Source: Lycorma delicatula
Taxonomy: Eukaryota; Arthropoda; Insecta; Hemiptera; Fulgoridae
Assembly: GCF_047948215.1 (NCBI RefSeq)
Contig: NC_134456.1
Span: 82,042,515-82,106,514 of the forward strand
Reading direction: 5' to 3'
DNA length: 64,000 nucleotides
The notes below the pieces were generated by a model. It was not told the DNA's origin. It saw only the letters and a program-made list of their open reading frames with translations, and did not search any database. Shown here piece after piece: positions 1 to 12,779 of this stretch. Both the position numbers and the translations under genes were made by a program. Within the stretch, counting starts at the first letter, position 1; every line of letters starts with the position of its first letter.

Positions 1-2043
1 TAGCTCTTTGATTTTGTGGTCGTTTATTTATGCTTTCTTTGAACTTAATCCCGCATATTAGATATGTTATTACAGTTTTAAAATTTACTTTAACCAGTAC
101 ATTTTTATATTCATAGGATTGAATATTCGATGTGTTTATTTTTCTTAACTGTAAAGTCTTAAAGTATGGTGGCTTTAGCAGTCTCTATGGTAGTGTTATC
201 ATAAATACTACTTAATACATAATTTACATTTATGAATTGCCTTACTGTAATTCATAGAGTTGATTGTATATTGTTTGTAGAAAATGTATTTATTTTTTGA
301 TGGTCATACAACTTCTTATTATTACTAAAAACATTGTCTGCTTTCATTAGATAACAATAACAAAGAATTTATAGTCAGATAACTAATTTATAAACTACAG
401 GAAAGAGTTGATCATGTTGAGTTCATGTGTATATTCTGGTATTCTTAATGTTTATTGTCATTGGAATCCTAACTAAATTAATGGATTGGCATTGTTATTG
501 AAAAGAAAGCTTGAAATACTATTAAAAATAAACAAACGGCTAGCTAATGCATTATTACTCAACTGAATTATCCAATAATTTATCGATGATAAAAGCTTTT
601 CTCAGAGATTAAAGAAAGGATAATAATTCAAGATTGTATAATGAATATAAACTATTATAAATGTATTCTGTAAAATGGTTATATGTAACTTACAAGGTAC
701 ATAATATACAGTTTAAAATTTAATACAAACTACTAATTTACAGAGATTTTAAAGTGTAAATATTTAAACCTTTATGTTCTTATAAGTAAAATGAACTTTC
801 ATTTTTTCCAGTTTATTTTCTTTTGAAAATCCTAAAGGCTTACGGTATATCTTATTAGTAAATTACTCCTAACAATTATTATAAAATCAATAAATTACTC
901 CTAACAATTATTATAAAATCTTACTAACAAACATTATAAAAATATAATTTACATATTTATTATTGCTTTTAATTCAGTAAGGCTTTTGTATAAAAGAAAA
1001 ATAAATTCTATTGGCCCCATTTTCTTTCACGCATGTGAACTGCATATAAATTGTATAATAAAATGATTCTAGAAGTTAAATTTTAAATTACTTAAGAAAA
1101 GTAACCTAAAGGAATATATTTTTTATCTAGAAAAAATTGTTTTTGTTTTACCACTTACAGCCTTATTGAATTCAAAGTTAATGTAGTATTTTTGTAATTT
1201 TGTAAAGAAATTTATGACATATATCAATCAATTAAAGAAATAGATTTAACTTGCATAATAAAACAATTTAAAAAGTAAAGGAAAAATGTTTTTAATGTAA
1301 TTTACTTTTAACGGAAGCTTTTGCTTAAATTGTTATTTCTTATTTATTGTGTACCATGTTACTTTATATATAGGATTGTAATATTTTGTTTAATGATTAT
1401 ATAAAGCCCTTTTCTTTTTTTTTAGAACTTAATATATTAAAAAAAAATTATATTGTAATATGTAAGTAAATTTGTTTATTACTAATTTGTGTTTTAATTC
1501 ATTCGAATTTAGGTCCTATTTTACTTTCATGATTTTCCAAATTGAAGATGTTTAAAAGTAATTAAACTAAAGGAAAGAGAATTTGATATGAATAAGCATG
1601 AAATTGGTTGTTACTGTACATCATTTTACTGATAAGCAACATTAATTCATTGCTTTACTCTACCTCTCCCTGTCCGTCTTACAGTTGTAACACGTGACAT
1701 ATAAAAGGTGATAGTTATATCTTCTTTGAGTATAATGATGTTCATTATACTACCATCAGTCCCTATGGTGAAAAAAACCAAGGTTATCACTTAAAAGGCT
1801 GTATATCACCAGCATTTTATTGTAATTGGCATGCTGTTAAGCAGTTGTATAATTTGGCTTAGTGAAGAAGGCAGTTAGAAACCATTTATTTTTTTTTAGT
1901 AAATTTGACATGGGTTGCTTGTTCTTAAAAGTGGCTATGCCATTTTAAGGAGTTCCTTGTAATACATCTTTGTAACAACCACTTACCTCTTGCGTTTGTC
2001 GATTTTTAAAAGTAATTGGCTTAATCCTTTAGTTGTTGATTTT
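1..2043. other. AT-rich stretch, no gene seen
   Basis: I read both strands and found no coding exon, RNA gene or recognisable transposon protein. The sequence is strongly AT-rich with many homopolymer runs. The only ordered structure is a short tandem duplication at 859-920. It may be intergenic or a long intron of a gene lying outside the window. Confidence 0.6.
859..920. repeat. 32-bp direct tandem duplication
   Basis: Two adjacent copies of the same segment (859-890 and 891-920) start with TAAATTACTCCTAAC and match over 30 bases. Perfect identity suggests a recent slippage or duplication event in non-coding DNA. Confidence 0.85.
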
Positions 2044-2836
2044 AGGTATCTGTTTTTTAATGAAACTAGATTTAAATGAATGATTAATTAATTTAATACA
2101 TTACTACCGGATTGCCTAGCAAAAATTAGCCGCAATTACCTTTAATTAAATATATTGTAATTAATTTATTTTAACCAATTGCAACTATATTTTTTTAAGT
2201 GAATTAAACATCATTTGAAAGAAAATGATGTGAAGAATATAAAAAAAACGGTTGCCAGATCTCAGTCAGCCGCAGCCTCCAAGTTGCCAGGTGTAAACAG
2301 GTTTGTTAATTATATATGCTATCATGTTTCTAAAAAAAAAAATTGAAGTTAGTTTTTTCTGTACACGATAGTCGTGCTACATTCTTGTTTACAACTTGAA
2401 GCAGCATTCACATTCCAAAGCATTCACATCGAAACTGTAAGTAATAGTTCAAATAAGGGCAACCATTACTTGGGGCCATTTTTTTACAGGCAACCATGTG
2501 TTATCATGTACAGAAAAAATAAACTTCAATTTAGTATATAATTTTTTTGGCAAACACGATGAGCATAAATAATTAACAATAACATACTTGGAGGTTGTGG
2601 CTGACTGAGAGCTGGCAACCATTTTTTTTTTTTTATATTCTTCACATCATTTTCTTTCAAATGATGTTTAATTCACTTAAAAAAAATAAAGTTTCAATTC
2701 GTTAAAATAAATTAATTACAATATATTTAATTAAAGGTAATTGCAGCTAATTTTTGCTAAGAAATCCACCAGTAATGTATTAAATTATCATTAATCATTC
2801 ATTTAAATCTAGTTTCATTAAAAAAAAAAGATATCT
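2044..2836. repeat. Foldback (long inverted repeat) element, about 790 bp
   Basis: The two halves are near mirror images. The left arm runs from AGGTATCTGTTTTTTAATG at 2044 to about 2376, and the right arm from about 2497 to GATATCT at 2836. Shared landmarks in opposite orientation include a block rich in CATCATTT next to TTTTTATATTCTTCACATC, a GGTTGCCAG block, and TTGAAGTT near the centre. Arms are about 335 bp and the spacer about 120 bp. There is no coding capacity. It is best read as a non-autonomous foldback/MITE-type DNA element; no target duplication is clear. Confidence 0.75.
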
Positions 2837-4689
2837 GCAGAAATCATGTGCCGATCTTGTACTAATATGTTGTAATATTCTGTAGATATCAATTCTTTGG
2901 TACGTATTACTAAATAAGTGACTAGTGTGGCATGTAATCACTGTTCTCTTTAGTAGTACTTTTTACTCTCTTTTTGTGTTACCTTTCCTTAATTATTCTG
3001 CTTTATGGTATTCGTAAACAGTTTTGAAAATGAGATTTATTTAGAATGTTATAGCACTATTGAAATCGGTGACATATTAAATTTCTAGTCATATACGCAT
3101 CAGTGACATTATCAGAGACTTGGATAGCTGATGAATGTTCCTTTGATTATTTGTTGAATGAATATTCAGCAGTTACTGAACTAGGTTTTTACAGATTTAA
3201 TGGTATATATATGTTCATTAAAGACAGTCTGACAAAAGTATAAATAAATATAAAATTTTAGAAGCAAACTCAACAATTTTAGACATACAACTGCCACATG
3301 AAAGTGTACCTCTTACTGTTATAGCTTATATCACTCTCAATCTACATATATAAATATTTTTCTAGATAGCTTTAATGAGTATTTACAATTTTTGAAAACT
3401 AAATGTGTAATACTGTTCTAATCGCAGATCTAAATATTCACTTCGATAAAAATACTAATGTTTCAAAAAAATATTTTTGTATTATGGCAGCTAACACAGA
3501 TTGAAATCATATATTAATAAAACTTACTAGGGTTAAAAATAGGTAAAAGTTCCTGTATAGATCATAAATTCTTTAAAAACACATCTTTTGAGGCATAATT
3601 GATTGAACATAGTCGGTTCAATCTTTAAAATTAATATAACTGATCACTTTTTTACTACTTTACAATTAATTCATAAGAGTAAAATAAAAGAAGTTTGTAA
3701 AAATCTTTGCCATATGGAGATCAATTCTGATATTTAAATTGATAAAATGAAAAATGGGAAAAAACAATTAGCTCATCTGCAAATGCAGATGAGTCAACAC
3801 TGTTTTTTTTTTTTTTTCAAATAAAGTAACTACATTAACGTGCAACAACTAAAAATGTTATAGGGCATAAATATTGTATTACTAGTGGCCTAATAAACAG
3901 TATAAGAATATGTGATAAGGTATATAAAAAGTCACTAAACAACTTTACAATGCAAACTTAAAAACTCAATATATTTAGTACAGAGATATGTTAAACAAAT
4001 TAATAAAATTGTGTAAATTTGACTATTATGAAATAAAAATCACACGGTATAAGGGTAATAGTAAAAAAATTTGAGAATATATAAATTACTTACTAGATAT
4101 TAAACAAAAAGTTTCTAAACCGAATACAGATCTGACATTTTAAATGAGCATTTTGCACAAGTAGGTAAAATTTATGCCAAACAGTTGGCAAATCAAAGTA
4201 TTCCCATAATATAAAAATAAACCAAATAAATATCCAGATGTTGTAGTTAACTCACAGAATTCCTTTTTTTTATCTTGCAACAGATGAAAACGAAATTTCC
4301 AATGTTAATTTTCTTGAAAAACAATTCATCTCTGGGAATTGTTAGGATAAGTAATTTTCAGTTAAAAAAATTTCTGTCATACATATTAAAGCCATTTAAA
4401 CTAATAATAAATGTCTGTCTAAAGGACACTTACCTGAACCATAAGATTGCTAACAGTATGCCTGTTTTAATCTGGGGACCCTGAAAACCTAAGAAATTAC
4501 AAGCCTATTAGTCTTCTATAACTTTTCTAAGGTTTTCTAGAAAAATTAATTAAAATGAAGTTAATAAAATATTTAGAAAATTTTTATTCATACAATATGG
4601 TTTTGTAGCAAATAAATACACTGAAGATTCTATATCACATGTAATAAATATATCTAACAATTTTAAAAATAAAACCCTTGCTGTTTCTA

Positions 4690-4812
4690 TATCTTTTTTT
4701 TTTAACTTCCAGAACTACCATTAGGAATTACTTCAGAGGATAGGATGAATGACAATTTTTGTAGCGTATGAAAATGCTATGCCTGATGAGGATTTGAACC
4801 CAGAACCTCTGG
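4690..4812 (-). mobile_element. tRNA-derived SINE fragment inside the LINE
   Basis: On the minus strand this contains a good RNA polymerase III B box (GGTTCAAATCC, within 4790-4805) followed by a CATAGCATTTTCATACGCTAC segment. It ends in a poly-A run (poly-T at 4693-4703 on the plus strand). The body block ACTTCAGAGGAT is shared with the two complete SINEs at 57312-57576 and 59901-60199. It interrupts the reverse transcriptase reading frame just before FIDLTKAFDT. The 5' end appears truncated and no A box was found. Confidence 0.55.
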
Positions 4813-5019
4813 ATGTGTTTATAGATCTGACCAAGGCTTTTGACACTATACCACACCTAAGACTTTTGCAAAAACTGGAAAACTTGGGAATTCATGGCCG
4901 TCCCCTTAAATTATTTACCAGGCTACATGGAAAACTATCTCAGGTTCTTACATTTGATAACAAAACAAGTATTAAAAAATACAAAAAAAATTACAAAAGT
5001 ATTTTTGATTACATATAAA

Positions 5020-5720
5020 AAATTATTTTTTAAAAAAGCTTTTATTTAACTAATATTAATATTAACAGTAATAAAAAAAGGAAACAAATTAGAAAAACCC
5101 TCTAAAAAGTAAAAAATAAGAAATAAATCAAATTGAGAATTTTAAACAAAAAAATATAATATATTATATATATAGTTACAAATATAAAAATGCACTGAAA
5201 AGTAAAAAATAAATTATATAAATATGAAATAAATAAAAAATAAATAAATGTAATAATTATTAAATTTTAAAATTAAAAGTAATGAAAATATTTAGTTAAA
5301 TAAAAGCATGGCACAGTTTTTATAATTTATTTAAAACAACACAACATTTATTTTTACAACAATTAATTTTCATTTTCAATAACGCGAGGAAGCAGAAAGG
5401 TCTGCTGGAACCTCTCCAATTGAGCCTGACTATCTACAAGTAACAATCTGGGAAAATGCACCCACTCGCTTTCTTTGTACGTGTTCTCACATAGATGAAG
5501 TTCATCTTCGAATTCTGCTTGTAATCTAAGCCAAATTGAACGCACTCTTTCCGCTAAAAGTTTCATTTTAATTAATTATGAATTTTTATTTAATGAATAC
5601 ATAATTACGATTACAATTATAATAATGATAATAATTAATAATTTTTCAGATTACCGTCAAAACGTAATAACTTTGTGCAAGATTTCTAAATTTAATTTTT
5701 ATTTTTAATCTTATTAACCC
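5020..5720. other. AT-rich insertion in the LINE
   Basis: Low-complexity A/T-rich sequence separates two halves of the LINE reverse transcriptase. Its only notable content is a minus-strand reading frame (5363-5566) of higher GC than its surroundings. It may be a separate element inserted into the LINE, but I could not define ends or target duplications. Confidence 0.4.
5363..5566 (-). CDS. Unassigned 67-residue reading frame
   Basis: A minus-strand ATG-to-stop frame encodes a charged 67-residue peptide (starting MKLLAERVRSIWLRLQ) rich in Glu, Arg, Gln and Leu. It contains CENTYKESEWVHFP in the middle and ends IENEN. Its composition looks protein-like and its GC content is clearly above the flanking AT-rich DNA, which is unusual for a chance frame here. 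It is not in the LINE orientation. I do not recognise a family. It could be a remnant of a DNA transposon gene or a captured exon. Confidence 0.3.
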   Translation of the reverse strand: MKLLAERVRSIWLRLQAEFEDELHLCENTYKESEWVHFPRLLLVDSQAQLERFQQTFLLPRVIENEN

Positions 5721-6164
5721 TTAAAGGTCATCTCGGTGCAAATTTGAACCATCAAAGAAACATACCAAATTCCGACACTGTAGTGCTGTATTGTCATCAA
5801 AGTTACACACATGTACCGAATTTCAGTGATTTTCATATGATAGATAAAAAGATACAGCAGTTGCAAGATTTGATTATTCCTAAAGTGAATTAAATAAAAG
5901 CTTTTAAAAATACCTGGTTATGGCCTACCTCAAGGAACTGTATTAAAGGTCATCTCGGTGCAAATTTGAACCATCAAAGAAACATACCAAATTCCGACAC
6001 TGTAGTGCTGTATTGTCATCAAAGTTACACACATGTACCGAATTTCAGTGATTTTCATATGATAGATAAAAAGATACAGCAGTTGCAAGATTTGATTATT
6101 CCTAAAGTGAATTAAATAAAAGCTTTTAAAAATACCTGGTTATGGCCTACCTCAAGGAACTGTA
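5721..6164 (+). repeat. Perfect 222-bp tandem duplication
   Basis: Two adjacent 222-bp units (5721-5942 and 5943-6164) read identically from TTAAAGGTCATCTCGGTGC to GGAACTGTA. The second copy runs directly into the LINE frame that encodes the GT-rich reverse transcriptase block. The first copy therefore looks like a local duplication in or next to the LINE. With otherwise heavy decay of the LINE, the identity of the copies marks a recent event or an assembly artefact. Confidence 0.9.
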
Positions 6165-7364
6165 TTATCTCCCATATTATTGCTTATATACATTAATGAT
6201 TTATTAAAATTAAATATAGGTACAGTCTCATTTGCAGACAACACGACATTAATTTTTACAGAAAACTCATAGGAAAATGTTAAAGATTTAAGTGAATGAG
6301 GGCTCAGTATTGTGAAATCTTGGTTGGATGAACACTTAATTCTAAAAAAGTACATTTTGACATTTTCTCCATTTAGTTGAGGTCAACCAGCAAATTTACA
6401 TAATATAAATATTCATATACCTAATTGTGATAAATATTCTAATATAATTTGTTAATGTCCAAAATTAAAAAGAGAAAATAAAGATTAGTATTTAGGTGTT
6501 TGGACTCTCATTTACACTGGGATGCTCATATCAATCATAAAGGCTCAAATATTAATTCATAAATTTTATATGTCAATAGATTAAGGGATTTGACTATATC
6601 TAAAATTGTTTATTTTGCATATGCTCAAGTCATGCTTTAATATGGAATAAGCGTGGGGTGGAGCGGCAAATATAAATCTGAATAAAATTTTTGTAATCCA
6701 AAAATATTTACTAAAAATGCTTTTGGGTAGACGTAGGCTTTATCATAGCAGGGATTTATTCAATGAATTCAAGATTCTAAGTCAGTTACGTAAAGAATAT
6801 ATTATTATATATATTTTTACCATTCATGAAACATTATATGATCTACGACTTTCAAACATTACTTTAAAGTATGTCATACTAATTTAAACATGTAGAAGAT
6901 AATTCACCCATATTTCTAATAAGATAAATTTCATTCGTAATCATTTCACATATGCTAACTAGTCTTAATAAAAAAAATCATTAATGATGTGATCAAATGG
7001 ATTGTATCGAATAGCATCATTGAGAGGCTTTTTTAAAGAACAGTTTTTTCCATTAGATTTTTTACTGTGAATTATTACTAGTTTACTGTATTGACTTTCT
7101 GATGTATCGGCTATTTTGTTTTTTGTGCTATTGTATTTATCAGTACTGTTAAAATGCAGGGTTATTTTAATGAGGAACTTTAAATTTTATTTTAAAGAAA
7201 GATTTTTAATTTTTAAAAGTTCTTTGGACAGCTGCATAATATCTTTTTAATTTAATACACTTAACTTATTTTCATCGTTTATACAATATCATTTGATTCA
7301 TTTTACATTTAATTTATTTTGTTAATAATACACATTATTTATTTAAGTTATTACTATTACTGTC

Positions 7365-9580
7365 ATGGAAAAGGAACAGTTAATTAAACAAAGAGAATCA
7401 ATAAAGGCCTCTATAACTAGAATTGGCACATTTACTGACAAATTTGATCCCTCACAAGATTATAGAATGGACTTACAAATTAACTTAAGGAATCTTCTTA
7501 ATTTGCAAGACAAATATGACACCACTCAATCAAAACTTGAAATGGAATTTGATGATGATTTGTCTTTGAATTGTGAACAAGTAGAGGAAGACGTGTATGA
7601 TAGAATGCAAATTGCAATGTTTAATGAATGATACCTAATAATGATCAAAAATCATCTAATAAAGAAATTAATTCAATTACGATATTTAAACAAACATAAC
7701 TAACTACATCCCATTGATACCTGCATTTAGAGGTAATTTGTTAGAGTGGCAGCACTATTTTAATATATTTATTGATTTAATACATAATAGAGATGATTTA
7801 ACTAATATTAAAAAATTACACTATCTACATTCTTCTTTGAAGGATGAAGCCTTAACTATCATTAAAGGTCTGCCAATAACTAATGAAAATTTATTATCGC
7901 TCTAGAATTATTAAAGGTACGACTTGATAACAGATATAATTGCATTTCATAATGCTGAGCGCATTTTAAGATCAGATTTTATAAAAAGAGATCCCATAGA
8001 TACTTTATCTAAATCTATTAATGAAATTAACTCAAATGTAAATTCACTTGAAGCAATTGAATTTATTGTTTTCCAATTTTTAACATCAAAATTGGATTAC
8101 GATACTTCAAGATTATGGAAGGAAAAGTAGTCAAATGAAAGATTTCCAACTTCAAGATTTTATTAAAAAATTTCTTAATTTGAGACAACTCAAAAATATT
8201 AATGCATTCAGTTCAAACACGCAAGTGAAAACAGAAAACAAAACCAAAGGACAACGTTATAACAAAACAACCAAATCTTTTAAAAAACGCTTTACTTTAA
8301 TCCTAATAAGCAATATTAAGGAAACAATGTCAGTTTTTATTCAAAATTAAATTCTAAGCAATGTTTGTTTTGTAAGTCAAATCATCATTTACAACAATGT
8401 AAGGAATTCTAAAATTTGTTCATCAATGAACGCAGAGACTTTTTGGGGCATCATAATTGTTGTTTTATTTATTTAAATAAAAGCCATTCTATTATTGAGT
8501 GTTACTCAAAAAAGTTATGTATGATTTTTACAAAAAAACATAATACACTTGTTCACATGGACAAATTTAATGATCAGACAGCCTTCCATCAACCACATTT
8601 GACATTTCTAATTTTAATTATGCTCGTAATATATTTCTAGCAGATCCCAAGTTCAATATAGCAAATAACATTCACATACTGATTGGAGCTCAGTTCTATT
8701 TGAGTCTTATCTTGCCTAGTCTATCTTGTCTAATTCATTCGAAATTCCAGAGATCCTATTATTCAGGAAATTAAATTAGGGTATATACTTAGTGGTCTAA
8801 TGGTCGTAATGGTTACTTAGTGGTCGCCTTTCTAATAATATTAAGGGCAGCAATATTGTCGCATCTTTTCTTGCTCGTAACATTAATAAAAATCTCCCAA
8901 CTATACTCAAGAATTTCTGGAAAATTGAAGTCAATATTGATGCTTCAGTTAATGAAACCTCTAGATGTGAAAAACATTTTTAATCCAACACTGCTTGAAA
9001 TATTAAGGCAAATTTGTCATGTCATTACCACACAAAGATAATAACATTCAACTAGATGATTGTTTTGTTAATGCTAAAAAGTCAAGTCAAGGATTGAATA
9101 AGTTGGAACAGTTTAATGTAATTAATAATATAAATAAAGATGTATTTAGGGAGTTAAGGATTCACTTAAAGAAAATTAATGTTAATAATTTGGAGAAAAT
9201 GATAATTAATAAAATTAATCAGAAGATATTTTGTTATCTAGTAAAAATGAAAGTGAAATCAATTCTTTAAAAAGTAATGAGAATAACAGTAGTATTAAAA
9301 TGGAATTGTATGAACAAATATTTTCTAATGATGTTTATCCAGTAAAAAGGATTGATAGTAACAGCAAATTAAACGAAGTGTAAAATGCAAAACTGTCGTG
9401 TAGTAGTAATAAAAATAAAAATGTCAATATTTCACATAGTAAAAATGATATTTATAACAATAATAATGACAACTGTAGTATTTCTATATCGGAAAACTAA
9501 CCAACCATTCACTACTTGCACAATAGACCACGGCAGTCCAAATTCAGTTTACTATCAACAAAGCATGGAAGTTAAGTGAA
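7365..9580 (+). mobile_element. Decayed BEL/Pao LTR retrotransposon (gag to start of pol)
   Basis: Broken frames follow BEL/Pao order. A coiled-coil N-terminal Gag segment begins at 7365. A DUF1759-type Gag domain (FRGNLLEWQHYFNIF) lies at about 7726. Zinc-knuckle-like CLFCKSNHHLQQC lies at about 8360-8400, with a second Cys/His-rich segment (HNCCFIYLNKSH, IIECYSKKLC) at about 8450-8520. The N-terminal Pol linker follows: a KLGYILSG-like motif near 8775, a CEKHF-like block near 8966 and a FVMSLPHKDN block near 9013. At least six frame breaks separate these. The reverse transcriptase, RNase H and integrase core and both LTRs were not found, so this is a truncated relic. Confidence 0.7.
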
Positions 9581-9599
9581 TAGTTTTATTTGCTATTGT

Positions 9600-10835
9600 A
9601 TCTGCTCTATTTCTGCTTACATTTAAAACAGCAGTTTTAACTGCTTAGTGATAGAAGAAGTGAAACAATAAAGTTGATGTTTGTATCCTTTTATTAGAAA
9701 TAAAACCTTCACCATTAGCATCATAATGGAAAACATAATAAAAGATACAGAAATATATGAAAGCATGTCTTATGAAGTTTGTGTTACATGAAATCACGTG
9801 TTTTAATGCTTATCACTAAATACTGAAATGTTTTGATAAACCATATAGATGGAATGGAATAGATGGAATATCTATGCAAATCAGAAACCTAATTAATGTA
9901 TTGCTGTAGAACTTGAAAAATCTCTTAAATCATAAAAGGAGAAATTCTTTTTGATTCAGATTTTTAAATTGTTTCAAAATTTGAAGTCGGTTTCTTTTAT
10001 TGAGTGAAGTCATCTTATATTTTTTAACTAGTTTCTGGACTGGATAAATGCCCACTATTACATGCATTCAATTTCAATATGAAATGATTGCCTGAAAGGT
10101 CACCCTATCATTATGAAATTGGGTAATTTTTGCTGCTACCCTCAATTTAGTTTCGTCTTTGTGGGAGGGAATTACATATTCCTGTATTAAAGAGAGCCAC
10201 GACTCATACTTGACAGCTGTTTGTAATCCTTTTATTTTTGACAAGCAGTTCTCTCACCTATGGTACTAATCCCAACCAATATATTTTAAGTCTTTTAAAG
10301 GGTTGTGTGCAGCATGATGATTAATGAACAAAGCAAACTTCAAACGGTTAATGCAGTTTTTAGTTTAAAAACTTTTTTATAGCGATCATCCAATACAACC
10401 ATAATTAGCTTATGTAATATCAGAAGCATTTCCCCAACAAAAATAGAAATTTCCAATGTTTTTGACCTGACTGTCGGCGATTACTTTTAAGGCAAGAGGA
10501 TGTTAATTATATCAAAATTTTATACTAAAACCGGTTTTATTAAAAACATATGGTTTTTTGATTTATGTACAAACGTCAATGGTATTAGAATTTTTCGAGC
10601 TGTTTCATTTTATTAATGTATAAAAATGTGTGCGGTACCAAATATTATAAATACACTTTTACTTTTGTACACTCGATGCATTTTCAAGTCGATCTTTCCA
10701 AAGTAATGTGTTAGAATTTGGCGGTAAGGTATCGCTTCTACAATCGATGCTAACAGCTGCTTCTGTTGTATTTAGGTTAGGAAGTCGTAACTGATAATTT
10801 TCAACAAATAGCAGGATTAATATTTTTACAAAAAT
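9600..10835 (+). promoter_or_regulatory. Upstream region of mRpL20, no other gene
   Basis: No coding exon is visible. The segment from about 10650 to 10835 should hold the mRpL20 promoter and 5' leader. It contains a GGCG|GTAAGG donor-like site (about 10721) and a TGTTGTATTTAG acceptor-like site (about 10782), which could form a very short leader intron. No TATA box is convincing. Confidence 0.35.
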
Positions 10836-10922
10836 ATGGTTTTCCAAACAGCAGTTTTACTGATTAGAAATAGAGGACCTGATGAGTTCTGGCGGAAAAG
10901 AAAAATTTTTAAATTAGCTGCG
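10836..10922 (+). CDS. mRpL20: mRpL20 coding exon 1
   Basis: Encodes residues 1-29, beginning MVFQTAVLLIRNRG, which matches the family's conserved MVFLTA-type start. The donor is GCG|GTAAGT, phase 0. The ATG at 10836 is the first in this frame after an upstream stop and fits the family start, so it was chosen. Confidence 0.92.
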
Positions 10923-11399
10923 GTAAGTAATGTTCGCAAATTTATATTCTATAAATTTTTGTAAATTGGAAGAAAGACGCTGTAATTATGCTGTGATACT
11001 CGTTTAATGGGAAATATTCGTTTTTCATGCGACGTTGTGGAAATTAGTATTGTATGAAAAACGTATTAAGTGGGAATACATTTTTTATCCAGTGAATTGC
11101 ATTGAAAATTTTATTCTTTTTTCATTTTCTATTAAAATATATTTACCTAAAGTAGTTCTACATTTATTCTCAATAATAAAGGTGGGAAAATCTGTCGGTA
11201 ATACGTATTATGTTGTGCAGAATACATTGTAGAATGAATTAAAGCTGAGCATTCTCAACTATAAAATTTATTACATATTAAACTGGCGTATTTTATTGAA
11301 AACACAATAATGTATTAAAATTGAATTATAAAATAGAATTAGTGTTAGTAATTATTAAAATTATAACTTCTTAAGAATTAAATCGGTTGGGTTGACTGA

Positions 11400-12330
11400 T
11401 TTGTTAGATCAGTGCATACTTTTTTCCCCTTTCTGGGACCACTCGTGGAGAGGATTGCTTCTGAAAGGGGAGAGTATCACGCTGTCAGATGCCGGTACGC
11501 GGAGTGCCCGTGGCCTGGCCACCACAAGCGTTCAGCCGCGGGCCTGTCCGCCTCGGCATCCTCCGATATGTTCCCTGGTGAGTCTCCTCGTACGTATGTA
11601 ATCTATCCATTACCTTCTAACGTAGTTTTCATCCTGCTCTCCATTCTTTAACACCCTTCAGCATTATACATTGTGGCCTCCGAGCAGAACATATCTTCCA
11701 AATCCAATGTGTCTAACATTTCTTCGCATTAGAAGTGTACATGAAAGGAAGTCTCCTCCTTGTCGCATTCAGGGCAGCGATCCATGTGGTCCAGACATAT
11801 TTGTACAGATATGCCCTATAACCACCATAGCCTGCCAGGAACTGCGTTAAGCTGTATCTCAGCGAGCCATGGATCCTCCTACACCAACTCCTGATGTTGC
11901 TAATGAGGTGGTAGGTCCACCGACTTCAGTACCTCGGTCCCACCACCCATGCCAGACCTCCATTAATTCTCCTATCTTGGATGATATGTGTTTCCTGTCT
12001 GTGTGTGGCAAAGGCCTTTGCTCCCAAAGTCTCCTCCTTTGAGATATAACTAAATCAATCGGCATTGCATCTGCCAAAACTTCAGCAGCCTCCTTAGAGA
12101 CAGTTCTATATGCAGATATGATTTGTAAACAACATTGTATTTGGATCGCCTCTAGTTTACCTAGATATTTTACATATCTAGTTACTCCGGCCCATAACTC
12201 AGCTCTATAAAGCAGTGTGGCATACACATCACTCCTGCAAGTAACCTCTTCTGATGCAGGGTTGGTCAGTATGAGTGCATACTGAAGGCACTGCATGTAA
12301 TTTATTGTAGTTCTCATCTTTCACTCATTT
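11400..12330 (-). mobile_element. R1-clade LINE 3' fragment in mRpL20 intron 1
   Basis: The minus strand encodes the C-terminal part of an R1-type ORF2. A 152-residue open segment at 12317-11859 carries ELWAGVTRYVKYLGKLEAIQ, SAYRTVSKEAAEVLADAMPI and DLVISQRRRLWEQ, which match the region downstream of the reverse transcriptase in R1 elements. Further frames continue to about 11700 with SLTQFLAGYGGYRAYL and a Cys-containing tail. The fragment is 5' truncated and antisense to mRpL20. GC content is higher than in the surrounding intron, consistent with insertion. The 3' end near 11400 is approximate. Confidence 0.75.
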
Positions 12331-12779
12331 GTATGTATGATTGATCACACTAGAATATGGCCTGTAAGTATATGATCATATTCTGAGAATTACTGTAATT
12401 CTAAAATATTTTATAATAAAATTTGTGATTTGTAACTGTAGATGTAAAAACTAAATACTATTTTTTAAATTAACTTCTTGCTAGAGCTTCACATGTGACA
12501 GCACCAAAAACCAACCACCATTGATGGTTACATGTAGCCTTATGCTTAAAACATCTGGAGACTCTCTGAGCACATCTCTCCAAGTCTGGAAGACTCCTAC
12601 ATTAATTATATTGTGTGTAATTAATTACAAATTCATTAAAGAACTAGTTAAACTAGATGACATCGTTATAATTGTCATTTGAACAGCAAAATTTCATTAG
12701 TGATTATGTTCTGTTATTAAATGTCAAGCACCATGAAGTGTATAATGAATTAAAATTCTGTGTATGATTGGAGGATCAT

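Larger units (their letters stand above)
3050..6990 (+). mobile_element. Decayed Jockey/CR1-like LINE (ORF2 remnants)
   Basis: Fragments in several frames follow the order of a non-LTR retrotransposon ORF2. Endonuclease-like pieces lie at about 3250-3720. The reverse transcriptase entry region (NYKPISLL-like, about 4495) comes next, then the FIDLTKAFDTIPH block at about 4815. After a gap comes a VPQGT/LLxYINDLL/FADN block at about 6150-6250, followed by the connecting region with HLHWDAHINH and YFAYAQ at about 6510-6640. The active-site motif reads FADN instead of FADD. Stops and frameshifts are frequent, so it is dead. A SINE (4690-4812), an AT-rich insertion (5020-5720) and a 222-bp tandem duplication (5721-6164) interrupt it. 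Clade assignment is from motif style only. Confidence 0.7.

Noticed and set aside
10659..10847. Minus-strand frame opposite the mRpL20 start
   Set aside because: No family resemblance and it overlaps the mRpL20 leader and first codons in antisense.
11412..11651. Plus-strand open frame with Arg/Ser-rich peptide
   Set aside because: It is the antisense shadow of the R1-type LINE tail on the minus strand; GC-rich repeat DNA keeps several frames open.
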